Position numbers and translations under genes: made by a program. Shown here in pieces: positions 43,612 through 51,080 of a stretch of DNA of 51,080 nucleotides. The stretch lies in assembly GCA_036389795.1 (NCBI GenBank), contig DASVWD010000074.1, positions 1 to 51,080 of the forward strand, in the 5' to 3' direction. Within the stretch, counting starts at the first letter, position 1. Each line of letters begins with the position of its first letter. The DNA comes from Longimicrobium sp. GTDB taxonomy: Bacteria > Gemmatimonadota > Gemmatimonadetes > Longimicrobiales > Longimicrobiaceae. Below the pieces are notes generated by a model that was not told where the DNA came from, searched no databases, and saw nothing but the letters and a program-made list of their open reading frames with translations.

Positions 43612-44262
43612 CTACGCCGGGGTGTGGACCGCGGTTTCAGGCCGCCGTGCCGCCTTCCGCGGCTTCTTCCCGCGCAGCAGCGGGAGGCGGAAGGCCATCA
43701 GCGCGGCGAACACCGCGGCGTAGATCAGGGGCTCGCGGACGTCCTTCTTCACTCCCCACAGGAAGTGGATGACGCCGAGGCCCACCGCAAGATAAACGAG
43801 ACGGTGGAGTTTCTGCCAGCCTTTTCCGAGCCGGCGGATCCATCCCTTCGTGGAAGTGACGGCCAGGGGGACCAGAATTCCCAGCGCGGCCGCGCCCGCC
43901 GTCACGTACGGGTGCTCGGCCACGTCCTCCACGACGAAGCCCCAGGAGAACGACTGGTCGAAGAGGTAGACGAGGAGGTGCAGGCAGGCGTAGAAGAAGG
44001 CGAAGAGCCCCAGCGGCCGCCGCGCCGCCACGATCCCGTTCCACCCGCTGAGCCGGCGGAGCGGGGTGATCGACAGCGTGACCAGGAGGAGCGTGAGCGC
44101 GGCCTTCCCCGTCCGGTGCGTCACGTCCTCGATCGGGTCCTGGGAGACGGTCCCGGCGAGGACCGCCCCGGCGAGCAGGGCGAGCGGCAGAAGCCCGCCG
44201 GTCCAGACGGCGGGCTTGAGCAGACGGCTTGAGACGCGCTCGGCGCGCGGGGAGAGCGGCAC
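43612..44262 (-). CDS. msrQ: MsrQ haem-binding membrane subunit, 216 aa
   Basis: An inner-membrane ferric-reductase-like protein that passes electrons from the quinone pool or flavin reductase to MsrP. Six helices are seen, with haem-ligand candidates in ACLHLLVYLF, WQKLHRLVYLAVGLGVIHFLW. It starts with GTG 2 nt after the msrP stop, so the two are coupled. The length is normal for the family. Confidence 0.93.
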   Translation of the reverse strand: MPLSPRAERVSSRLLKPAVWTGGLLPLALLAGAVLAGTVSQDPIEDVTHRTGKAALTLLLVTLSITPLRRLSGWNGIVAARRPLGLFAFFYACLHLLVYLFDQSFSWGFVVEDVAEHPYVTAGAAALGILVPLAVTSTKGWIRRLGKGWQKLHRLVYLAVGLGVIHFLWGVKKDVREPLIYAAVFAALMAFRLPLLRGKKPRKAARRPETAVHTPA

Positions 44263-44264
44263 GG

Positions 44265-45200
<936 letters not shown>

Positions 45201-45237
45201 GGCACTGCCTTCCACAGGGTTCGCCGGGGGAGCGAGC

Positions 45238-45945
45238 TTATAGCGCGGCACCGGCGGGGGTGTTCCGGGCGGACGGCGCGGCGGCGACGGGCGCCAGCCG
45301 CGCCCGGCGGATCTCCTCCACGGGGACAATCCGCACGCCGCGCGCCGGGTTCCCGGCGGCCTCCACCAGCGCGGCGACCATCTGCTCCAGCGTCACCAGC
45401 CCCAGGCGCCGGGCCCCGTCGCGCGTGGGCGGCAGGCGCTCCAGGAGCCGGTAGAGCGGGACCAGCGCGTACGGCCAGCGGTGGCCGGGGCCCAGGACGT
45501 ACCAGGGGCGCAGGAGGGTGGCGTCGAGCCCCGCCTCGCGGATCATCGCCTCGCCCGCGGCGCGGACTTCCTGGTAGGCGCGCATGACGGGGGCGGGCTG
45601 CGCCACGCTCACGTAGACGAAGTGCGCCGCGCCGGCGGCCTTCGCGGCGGCCACGGACTCGCGGGCGGAGACCAGGTCCACGCGGCGGAACTCCGCGGCC
45701 TTGCGGGGATTGGGGTGCGGGGTGCCGACGAGCTGGACGAAGGTGTCGCCCGGGCGGACCCGGTGCGCGAACGTCGCCCGGTCCAGCGCGTCGCCGACGA
45801 CGGGCTCGCAGCCGGGCGGCAGCTTCCCCTCCGAGCCGGGGCGGACCAGCGCGCGCACCGTGTGGCCGCGGGCCAGCAGCTCGGGGACCAGGCGGCGGCC
45901 GATGTAGCCGGTGCCGCCGGTGAGGAAGACGTTCGTCGCGGGCAT
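45238..45945 (-). CDS. NAD(P)-binding extended SDR/NmrA-like protein, 235 aa
   Basis: A Rossmann-fold protein with the nucleotide motif [17 protein letters not shown] at the N-terminus and the NmrA-like features [26 protein letters not shown] (Ser of the active site) and [11 protein letters not shown]. The canonical YxxxK appears only as YQEVR, so it is likely atypical, with a binding or regulatory role possible. GGAGGAG lies 6 nt upstream of the ATG. It is the first gene of the msrPQ transcript, by spacing. Confidence 0.86.
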   Translation of the reverse strand: MPATNVFLTGGTGYIGRRLVPELLARGHTVRALVRPGSEGKLPPGCEPVVGDALDRATFAHRVRPGDTFVQLVGTPHPNPRKAAEFRRVDLVSARESVAAAKAAGAAHFVYVSVAQPAPVMRAYQEVRAAGEAMIREAGLDATLLRPWYVLGPGHRWPYALVPLYRLLERLPPTRDGARRLGLVTLEQMVAALVEAAGNPARGVRIVPVEEIRRARLAPVAAAPSARNTPAGAAL

Positions 45946-45954
45946 GGAGTCTCC

Positions 45955-46100
45955 TCCGTGGAGGCCGGCCTCGCGCCGTTGCCGGGCGGCTGAAGCCGCG
46001 GCAACAACTGCAGGAAGCCTCGCCGACAACCTTCGTCGTGGACGCGGAGTCCGGCGCGGGCGAGGCTTCGCGGGCCGGTGCCGATGCGGCTCGCAACCGC
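45955..46100. repeat. Repeat-rich spacer with GCCTCGC/GCGAGGC units
   Basis: GGCCGGCCTCGCG..., a GCGGCTGAAGCCGCGGC palindrome and GGGCGAGGCTTCGC lie between htpX and the SDR gene. They resemble the GTAGGGGCGAG-type elements at 48500 and 50804 but are more diverged. Confidence 0.4.
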
Positions 46101-46126
46101 GTTTCTACGAAGCGTGTTCCGCGGCG

Positions 46127-46166
46127 AAAAAGCAAAGGGCGCGGGGGGATGGGTCCCCCCGCGCCC
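46127..46166 (-). terminator. Intrinsic terminator of htpX
   Basis: A 13-bp stem GGGCGCGGGGGGA and its complement with loop TGGG is followed on the minus strand by TTTGCTTTTTCGC. Confidence 0.85.
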
Positions 46167-46176
46167 CGTGATACGC

Positions 46177-47025
46177 TCAGGCGGCCAGGCGCGGATCCGT
46201 GCGCGTGGCGAGCGCCTCCAGGCGGGCGACGCGCTCCTCGGTGGGCGGGTGCGTGGAGAACAGCTTCGTCAGGCCGCCGCCGAACGCGGCCAGGGGGTTC
46301 ACCTGGGCCAGCGGGGCCACGGCGGGGGAGACGTGCATCGGGATCCGGTGCGCGGCGGCGTCCAGCTTGCGCAGCGCGTTCGCCAGCCCCAGCGGGCGGC
46401 CGCTGATCTGGGCGCCCACGGCGTCGGCCTTGAACTCGCGCTGGCGGCTGACGGCCAGCTGGATGAGCATGGCGGCGATCGGGGCCAGGATCACCATCAG
46501 CAGCCCCGTCGCCGGGTTGTCGTCCTCGTCGCCGCCGAAGAACAGGCCGAAGTGCGCCAGGTTGCTGATGGCGCCGGCCAGGGTGGCGGTGATCGTCAGC
46601 AGGAGCATGTCGCGGTTCTTGACGTGCGCCAGCTCGTGCGCGATCACCCCCTCCAGCTCTTCGCGCGAGACGATCTGCATGATCCCCTCGGTGACGCAGA
46701 CCACCGCGTGCTCGGGGCTGCGCCCCGTGGCGAAGGCGTTGGGCTGCGCGTGCGGGGCCACGGCCACGGTGGGCATCGGCAGGCCGGCGCGCTGCCGCAG
46801 CCGGTCGACCATGGCGTACAGCTCGGGCGCCTCCTGCGGCCCCACCACGCGGGCGCCGTACATCCGGAGCACCATCGACGCCGAGGCGAAGTACATCACG
46901 AAGTTCATCAGCCCGGCGAAGACCAGCGCCATGATCAACCCGCTCTGGCCGCCGAACGCGCTCCCCAGCGCGCCGAGCAGGGCCGTCATGGCCGCCATCA
47001 GCAGGAAGACCTTCACGTTGTTCAT
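46177..47025 (-). CDS. htpX: HtpX membrane metalloprotease (M48B), 282 aa
   Basis: An inner-membrane zinc protease for quality control of membrane proteins. Two N-terminal helices (about 6-50), then the active site HELAH with H130, E131 and H134, a further hydrophobic pair (about 143-190), and the third ligand E197 in REFKADAVGA. The C-terminal STHPPTEERVARLEAL is typical. The ATG has GGAGAG 8 nt upstream. A leader of about 380 nt precedes it and carries a likely manganese riboswitch with a terminator, so expression may rise with Mn2+. Confidence 0.95.
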   Translation of the reverse strand: MNNVKVFLLMAAMTALLGALGSAFGGQSGLIMALVFAGLMNFVMYFASASMVLRMYGARVVGPQEAPELYAMVDRLRQRAGLPMPTVAVAPHAQPNAFATGRSPEHAVVCVTEGIMQIVSREELEGVIAHELAHVKNRDMLLLTITATLAGAISNLAHFGLFFGGDEDDNPATGLLMVILAPIAAMLIQLAVSRQREFKADAVGAQISGRPLGLANALRKLDAAAHRIPMHVSPAVAPLAQVNPLAAFGGGLTKLFSTHPPTEERVARLEALATRTDPRLAA

Positions 47026-47226
47026 CGTTCTCTCCGTTGCGTGCGAAGCCCCGCGGTCACGATCAGCCGATCCCGCCCCGCGGATGCCGTATCTGCCTAC
47101 TCCGTTGACGGTTACGCGTTCCGGCAACGCGCGTGCCCTAATGTTCCCGCCACGCTGGCAGGCCCCTCCGCCGTCCCAGGACCAGCTGCTGTCCGCCAGG
47201 TGTCCTCCCGCGTGTGGCCGCAGGGC

Positions 47227-47275
47227 AAAACAAAAGCGAGACCCTACGGCACGTTGCGTGTCGTAGTGGTCTCGC
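47227..47275 (-). terminator. Expression-platform terminator in the htpX leader
   Basis: GCGAGACC pairs with GGTCTCGC, extended by a 10-bp inner stem (one bulged base), and is followed by TTTTGTTTTG. The 5' strand of the stem (47268-47275) is the last conserved segment of the upstream aptamer, so aptamer folding and terminator folding are mutually exclusive. It lies about 200 nt before the htpX start. Confidence 0.85.
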
Positions 47276-47389
47276 CGAGGTCCGCTCCGGGCCTCCCCGC
47301 GGGCCGGGGGCGCCTGCCGGACGCCCCGTCTTGACGGCCCGCGGGTGCCGGCGGCGCGATCACGCTTCCGCCGGCGGGCTACTCCCCAC
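47266..47389 (-). promoter_or_regulatory. yybP-ykoY-type manganese riboswitch aptamer
   Basis: On the minus strand the order is: P1 5' GTGG; GGGGAGTAGC (L1); a GC hairpin CCGCCGGCGG...CCGCCGGC (P2); CCCGCGGGCCGTCAAGACGG with the L3 CGTCAAGACG and returning CCCCCGGCCCGCGGG (P3); a hairpin with GAGG..CCTC (P4); GGCGAGACC; P1 3' CCAC. This matches the yybP-ykoY family pattern (GGGGAGUAGC ... CGUCA ... CRAGACC) that binds Mn2+ between L1 and L3. Known members mostly act as ON switches for Mn export or related genes. The downstream gene here is htpX. Confidence 0.85.
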
Positions 47390-47412
47390 AGGTTATCTCT
47401 TCTTGCGCCTTG

Positions 47413-47442
47413 AGAGTAATCAGGGCTGGCTTCGTGCGTCAA
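47413..47442 (-). promoter_or_regulatory. Candidate promoter of the riboswitch-htpX transcript
   Basis: On the minus strand TTGACG is followed after 18 nt by TACTCT. Transcription would begin near 47406, about 17 nt before the aptamer, which is well placed. Confidence 0.5.
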
Positions 47443-47464
47443 GAGCCTGTCGAGGGTGGGGAAG

Positions 47465-48025
47465 ATGAATCGATCCAGCGTGGGGCGGTTGTTCGTGGGG
47501 GTGCCGATCCCGGGGGAGGTGCGGAGCGCGCTGGAGGCGCACCTGCGCGCGACGTTCGGCGAGCGGGTGCCGGGGAAGCCGGTGCCGCCGCAGAACTGGC
47601 ACCTGACGCTGCGCTTCCTGGGCGACACGGACGCGGAGCGGCACCGGCGCCTGGTGGAGGGGCTGCGGGAGACCGGAGCCGGGCCGGCGTTCGGGCTCTC
47701 CTTCGGCGGGCTGGGCGCGTTCCCGCGGCCGGCGCGGGCGACGGTGCTGTGGGTCGGCGTCGGCGAGGGGAGGGACGAGATCCGCGCGCTGGCGGCGAAG
47801 GTCGAGCAGGCGGCGCGGGACGCCGGGTTCGCGCCCGAGGAGAAGGAGTTCTCGCCGCACCTCACCCTCAGCCGCCTCAACCCGCCGGCCGACCTGCGCC
47901 GCGACGTGCAGACGGCGAGGCCCTTCGGCGGGCGGATGACCGTGGATTCGTTCGTCCTCTTCCGCAGCCACCTGGGCGGGGGGCCGCCGCGCTACGAACG
48001 GATGGAGAGCTTTCCGCTGACCTAG
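47465..48025 (+). CDS. thpR: RNA 2',3'-cyclic phosphodiesterase (2'-5' RNA ligase family), 186 aa
   Basis: A 2H phosphoesterase with the two HxTx motifs NWHLTLRFLG (H46) and SPHLTLSRL (H132), and the N-terminal LFVGVPIP. It opens 2',3'-cyclic phosphate RNA ends; its cellular role is uncertain. ATG at 47465 is chosen, with GTG at 47456 as an alternative. It is divergent from htpX. Confidence 0.93.
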   Translation: MNRSSVGRLFVGVPIPGEVRSALEAHLRATFGERVPGKPVPPQNWHLTLRFLGDTDAERHRRLVEGLRETGAGPAFGLSFGGLGAFPRPARATVLWVGVGEGRDEIRALAAKVEQAARDAGFAPEEKEFSPHLTLSRLNPPADLRRDVQTARPFGGRMTVDSFVLFRSHLGGGPPRYERMESFPLT

Positions 48026-48090
48026 GGAACAGGGGACAGCCAGCGGGACCGTTGCTATTTGCAGGCTGTTCCCTGTCCCCTGCAGTTCCC
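48024..48090. repeat. GGGAACAGGGGACAG inverted repeat
   Basis: AGGGAACAGGGGACAG and CTGTCCCCTGCAGTTCCC pair with a 3-nt bulge, starting at the thpR stop. Similar GGGGATAGGGAACAG is near 35972. It may terminate thpR. Confidence 0.55.
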
Positions 48091-48116
48091 ACCTTTCAGC
48101 CCCGGAGCGTCAGCCG

Positions 48117-48455
48117 ATGAGCATCCCCTACACCGACCGCGAGATCGCCGAGCGCCTCCAGCGCGACCTGCCGGCGTGGAAGCACGAGGAGGGGCACCTC
48201 ACCCGCACCTTCGAGACGGGGGATTGGCAGCGCACGCTGCTGCTGGCCAACGCCATCGGCTTCGTGGGCGAGGCGGCGTGGCACCACCCCGACCTGCACC
48301 TGAGCTACCCGCGCCTCAAGGTGCTGCTTACCACCCACGACGCGGGCGGGATCACCGACAAGGACTTCGAGCTGGCCCGGCGCATCGAGGAGGTCGCCAC
48401 CTGGCAGCCATCGGGCGGGGCGCTCACGGGGCCGGAAGAGGGGTGGTTCAAGTAG
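48117..48455 (+). CDS. Pterin-4a-carbinolamine dehydratase, 112 aa
   Basis: The PCD/DCoH fold dehydrates 4a-hydroxytetrahydrobiopterin after aromatic amino acid hydroxylation. The signature FVGEAAWHHPDLHLSYPRL contains the catalytic HH pair, followed by VLLTTHDAGGITDKDFELARRIE. It is a standard-length single domain. No phenylalanine hydroxylase gene is in the window. Confidence 0.94.
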   Translation: MSIPYTDREIAERLQRDLPAWKHEEGHLTRTFETGDWQRTLLLANAIGFVGEAAWHHPDLHLSYPRLKVLLTTHDAGGITDKDFELARRIEEVATWQPSGGALTGPEEGWFK

Positions 48456-48499
48456 CCATGTAATGAAGAACTCTGGAGGTGAATGGCACGACGCGTTTC

Positions 48500-48604
48500 G
48501 TAGGGGCGAGCATGCGAGTCCGAAGACAGGCCGGCCCGGCGCGAGTGGCTGCTTCCAGCGCATGGGCTGGCATCTGCCGGTCGAGGCATGCCTCGACCCT
48601 ACGG
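48500..48604. repeat. CGTAGGGGCGAG...CTCGACCCTACG dispersed unit
   Basis: A unit of about 105 bp whose ends form a 12-bp inverted repeat with one mismatch. A related unit is at 50804-50906 and a shortened one near 6050. It lies upstream of the SDR operon. Confidence 0.65.
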
Positions 48605-48693
48605 GAATTACCCGGTCAGATTCGTGTGCTGGTACGAAAATCTCTGAGGGGTCCGGGCTTCGCGAGGGAGCACGGGAACCAGGGAGGAGCAGG

Positions 48694-49473
48694 ATGCAGC
48701 TCGAAGGACGGGTGGCGCTGATCACCGGCGCGGGAGAGGGGATCGGGCGGGCGGCGGCGCTGCTGCTGGCGAAGGAGGGCGCCAGGATCGGGGCGCTCGG
48801 GCGCACGCGCGAGGACCTGGACAAGGTGGTGGAGGAGATCCGCAAGGCGGGCGGGGAGGGGACCGTGCTGCTGGCCGACATCTCGAAACCGGACGAGATG
48901 GAGGCGGCGGTCGAGCAGCTGGTGAAGGAATACGGGCGCATCGACGTGGTGTTCGCCAACGCTGGCGTCAACGGGGTGTGGGCGCCGATCGAGGAGCTGA
49001 CTCCCGAGGAGTGGGACCAGACGCTCGGCATCAACCTCAAGGGCACCTTCCTCACCATCAAGTACACGGTGCCGCACCTCAAGAAGCGCGGTGGCTCGGT
49101 GATCGTCACCTCGTCGGTGAACGGCACGCGCATCTTCAGCAACACGGGGGCGACGGCCTACTCGACCTCGAAGGCGGGGCAGGTGGCGCTCACCAAGATG
49201 CTGGCGCTGGAGCTGGCGCCGTCGAAGGTGCGCGTGAACGTGATCTGCCCCGGTGCCATCGAGACGGAGATCGACGAGAACACCGAGAAGCGCGACCTGG
49301 AGAAGGTGCAGACGCCGGTGGAGTTCCCCGAGGGGCACATGCCGCTGGAGCGCGGACCCGGCAGCGCCGAGCAGGTGGCACGGCTGGTGCTCTTCCTGGC
49401 CTCCGACGCGTCGGACCACATCACCGGCACGCCGATCTGGATCGACGGCGGCGAGTCGCTCCTGAAGGGGTGA
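48694..49473 (+). CDS. Short-chain dehydrogenase/reductase, 259 aa
   Basis: A classical SDR with the cofactor motif TGAGEGIG (11-18), NAG (about 89-91), catalytic Ser near 140, Y156 and K160 (YSTSK), and the PG motif in NVICPGAIETEI. It oxidises or reduces an alcohol or ketone with NAD(P); the substrate is unknown. GGGAGGAGCAGG precedes the ATG, which starts where SDR homology begins. It is the first gene of a four-gene run with overlaps or near-overlaps. Confidence 0.94.
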   Translation: MQLEGRVALITGAGEGIGRAAALLLAKEGARIGALGRTREDLDKVVEEIRKAGGEGTVLLADISKPDEMEAAVEQLVKEYGRIDVVFANAGVNGVWAPIEELTPEEWDQTLGINLKGTFLTIKYTVPHLKKRGGSVIVTSSVNGTRIFSNTGATAYSTSKAGQVALTKMLALELAPSKVRVNVICPGAIETEIDENTEKRDLEKVQTPVEFPEGHMPLERGPGSAEQVARLVLFLASDASDHITGTPIWIDGGESLLKG

Positions 49474-49493
49474 TGCCGCCACTGGAGGAGCCC

Positions 49494-49742
49494 ATGGCCG
49501 CGGAGCCGACCGACCAGGCGCCGGCCGAGCCCGTGAAGGGCACGGGAGAGCACGGCGACCTCCCCGCTTCCGCCCGCCCCGACCGCGAGGCGGAGCACGG
49601 GCACACCGACGAGACGGTGGACGAAGCGTCGGACGAGAGCTTCCCGGCGAGCGACCCGCCGGCGTTCACGCACGCGCACGCGGGCCCGCCGCAGCACGGG
49701 GCGGGGCGGCCGGGAGGACGGAACGAGGGAGGACAGGGTTGA
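49494..49742 (+). CDS. Small acidic protein with DESFPASDPPAFT motif, 82 aa
   Basis: A disordered, Glu/Asp/Pro/His-rich protein that ends in the conserved stretch VDEASDESFPASDPPAFTHA, a motif found in many small bacterial proteins of unknown function. ATG at 49494 with GGAGGAG just upstream is chosen; an overlapping ATG at 49473 (TGATG with the SDR stop) is possible. Its stop overlaps the start of the osmC-like gene. Confidence 0.75.
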   Translation: MAAEPTDQAPAEPVKGTGEHGDLPASARPDREAEHGHTDETVDEASDESFPASDPPAFTHAHAGPPQHGAGRPGGRNEGGQG

Positions 49743-50125
49743 AGATCACGCTGCTTTCGGACGAGCGCATCCGGCTGGACGGCGGCGGGGGGCCCATGAC
49801 CATCGAGGCGCCCTCGGCCGACATGACGTACTCGCCCTTCCACATGATGGCGAGCGGGCTGGCGAGCTGCACCTACGCGGTGCTCCAGTCGTGGGCCACG
49901 CACGCGAAGCTCCCCGCCGACGGGCTGGCGCTGGAGGTGGGGTGGAGCTTCGCGGAGGAGCCGCACCGGGTGGCGCGCTACGAGGTGGACATCGAGTGGC
50001 CGGGGCTGCCGGAGAACCGGCTGGCGGCGGCCAGGCGGGTGGCCGACATGTGCACGGTGAAGGTGACGCTGGCGCACCCGCCCGAGGTCGCCACCGAGGT
50101 GAAGACGGAGGCGAAGGCGGCATGA
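49739..50125 (+). CDS. OsmC/Ohr family protein, 128 aa
   Basis: A peroxide-reducing fold with two Cys in the expected places, GLASCTYAVLQSW (first Cys) and ADMCTVKVTL (second). The residues between form the usual beta/alpha order. The likely role is reduction of organic hydroperoxides or a related thiol chemistry; the canonical Ohr Arg was not identified with certainty. It starts with TTG, overlapping the previous stop (TTGA). Confidence 0.87.
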   Translation: MKITLLSDERIRLDGGGGPMTIEAPSADMTYSPFHMMASGLASCTYAVLQSWATHAKLPADGLALEVGWSFAEEPHRVARYEVDIEWPGLPENRLAAARRVADMCTVKVTLAHPPEVATEVKTEAKAA

Positions 50126-50598
50126 AGACGTTCCCCGTGGTCCGCTTCGTGATCGCCGGGCAGGAGACGGAGGCCTGCGGGTCGGGCCGCCCATGGACGG
50201 TGGTCTACGACGGCCAGTGCAAGGTGTGCAACCGGCTGGTGGGGCTCCTGCGCAGGTGGGACACCCGCAACGAGATCGAGGTGATCCCCTTCCAGAACAC
50301 CACGGTCCTCGACCGCTTCCCCTGGATCCCCGCGTCCGCCTACGCGGAGGCGATGCAGCTGGTGGGGCCCGGCGGGCAGACGTGGCAGGGGGGCGACGCC
50401 ATCGAGCAGCTGCTGAAGATCCTCCCCTTCGGCGGGCTGCTGGGGTGGGCGTTCAAGGTCCCCTTCTTCGGGGAGCTGTTCAACCGCTTCTACCGCTGGT
50501 TCGCGCGCAACCGCTACAAGTTCGGCTGCGGCGAGCACTGCGTGACCCGCACGGGGAAGATGGACTTCCACGAAGAGGAGGAGGCCGCCGCCGCGTGA
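50122..50598 (+). CDS. DCC thiol-disulfide oxidoreductase-like protein (DUF393), 158 aa
   Basis: It has the family signature VVYDGQCKVCNRLVGLLRRWD, shown here as DGQCKVC with a CxxC pair near residue 33, and later PFQNTTVLDRFPW. A hydrophobic region (GLLGWAFKVPFFGELFNRFYRWFARNRY) precedes a Cys-containing tail (FGCGEHC). It overlaps the osmC-like stop by 4 nt (ATGA). Together with the OsmC-like protein this suggests a thiol-redox operon. Confidence 0.9.
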   Translation: MKTFPVVRFVIAGQETEACGSGRPWTVVYDGQCKVCNRLVGLLRRWDTRNEIEVIPFQNTTVLDRFPWIPASAYAEAMQLVGPGGQTWQGGDAIEQLLKILPFGGLLGWAFKVPFFGELFNRFYRWFARNRYKFGCGEHCVTRTGKMDFHEEEEAAAA

Positions 50599-50639
50599 GC
50601 CGGTCCGGTGGCCGAGCCGGACCGCGGACGATGATGGCA

Positions 50640-50680
50640 GCAGCCCCGGGCGACGGTGCGTCGGCCGGGGCTGTGGCTTT
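50640..50680 (+). terminator. Terminator of the SDR-osmC-DCC operon
   Basis: CAGCCCCGG pairs with CCGGGGCTG, with an inner CGAC/GTCG pair, followed by TGGCTTT. It lies about 45 nt past the stop. Confidence 0.65.
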
Positions 50681-50701
50681 GGTGCGAGAGGCGGACGTCG
50701 G

Positions 50702-51080
50702 TGCGGCGGCGGGGGCCCTCACCCGCCGCCTTAGAGCGGCAACCCTCTCCCAACTTCGGGAGAGGGTGGACTTTACGACCCGGCGCGGAGGTTGGAGGCT
50801 CGCGTAGGGGCGAGGCATGCCTCGACCGGCGGGGCGGCTCGTGCGCGATCGGTCGGGACCTGCGGAAGGGCTGCTCTGCACGGACTCGCAGGCTCGCCCC
50901 TGCGACACCCATGGTACCTCGCGCGACGAGACCCGCGTAAGGGATGCGCGCCCGACAGGGCCGGGACGCCGCCGCCACAGGGGTTTCGTGGCGGCGGTGG
51001 CCCGGCGCCGTTGGGCACGGTCGTATCGTGCCCTACGGCGCGCGCAGCCCGGCCCGGAGCGCAGCGGAGGGACACGCCCA
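50702..51080. repeat. Composite repeat, copy B, with inserted unit
   Basis: It is the reverse complement of the modules at 35821-36079, 15 kb apart. The two modules are split here by a unit at about 50804-50906 with GTAGGGGCGAG and CTCGCCCCTGC ends. No gene is seen from 50599 to the window end. Confidence 0.8.

Noticed and set aside
47281-47464. 6S RNA on the minus strand upstream of htpX
   Set aside because: The length and terminator fitted, but the sequence contains the ordered conserved segments of the yybP-ykoY riboswitch, which explains it better.

Overview
The window is about 70% GC and looks like a chromosomal segment of a Gemmatimonadota-type bacterium, probably Longimicrobium-like. 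This is an inference from gene content: a PadR plus ADOP-type permease pair, a DUF5117/DUF5118-type zinc protease, a CBM9/DUF5916 outer-membrane protein, DUF4097-like repeat proteins, DUF4142, DUF1206, many Cys-anchored lipoproteins and very GC-rich codon use. No rRNA, tRNA or CRISPR array was recognised. Forty-six protein genes are supported.

Layout. (1) 1-3260 is a lower-GC island. It holds an unknown membrane protein and a UbiA-type prenyltransferase that face each other, and a tyrosine recombinase beside them. The two convergent genes begin inside the same 20-bp sequence, placed as an inverted repeat that carries the ribosome binding site and the GTG start of each. This looks like an invertible or cassette-type module. 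(2) 3263-12367 has lpd, a DUF1206 protein, a SufR-like regulator divergent from a DUF4142 lipoprotein and a cupredoxin, a PadR/ADOP pair and a DUF4382-like lipoprotein. (3) 12629-19559 has a sigma-54 activator, a lipoprotein, a TPR protein, two tandem paralogous phosphoesterases (one with a long polyproline linker) and a CAP-domain lipoprotein. (4) 19651-24193 has an M28 peptidase, a Ser/Thr kinase and a lipoprotein. (5) 24194-29069 is rich in dispersed repeats, with small genes (DUF892, two unknown, a lipoprotein) and an MBL-fold hydrolase. (6) 29070-34584 has a large zinc protease, a putative methyltransferase that carries a lipobox, a small unknown protein and an SMP-30-like lipoprotein. 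(7) 34700-41127 is an ECF sigma/anti-sigma pair followed by two beta-solenoid-like repeat proteins and a DUF5916 protein, all on the minus strand. (8) 41470-47025 has a MATE exporter, a small membrane protein, an SDR-msrP-msrQ operon and htpX. (9) 47465-50598 has thpR, a pterin dehydratase, and an overlapping SDR/small protein/OsmC/DCC-thioredoxin-like operon.

Two observations stand out. First, the htpX leader (minus strand, about 47227-47389) matches the yybP-ykoY manganese riboswitch: the GGGGAGUAGC segment, a CGUCAAGACG loop and a CGAGACC segment are present in the right order. The last segment is shared with an intrinsic terminator, the classic switch design. This would place an envelope protease under Mn2+ control. 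Second, the inverted 20-bp start-site repeat at 219-238 and 2070-2089 next to a complete tyrosine recombinase could let the two genes exchange promoters by inversion.

Intergenic regions carry several families of dispersed palindromic repeats: CACGCAGAG-type long palindromes at eight loci, one nested in another; a MITE-like unit with 12-bp terminal inverted repeats; GTAGGGGCGAG-ended units; and heptamer/octamer tandem arrays. They appear between genes and often at gene ends. Functions are inferred from recognisable motifs only; no database search was possible.
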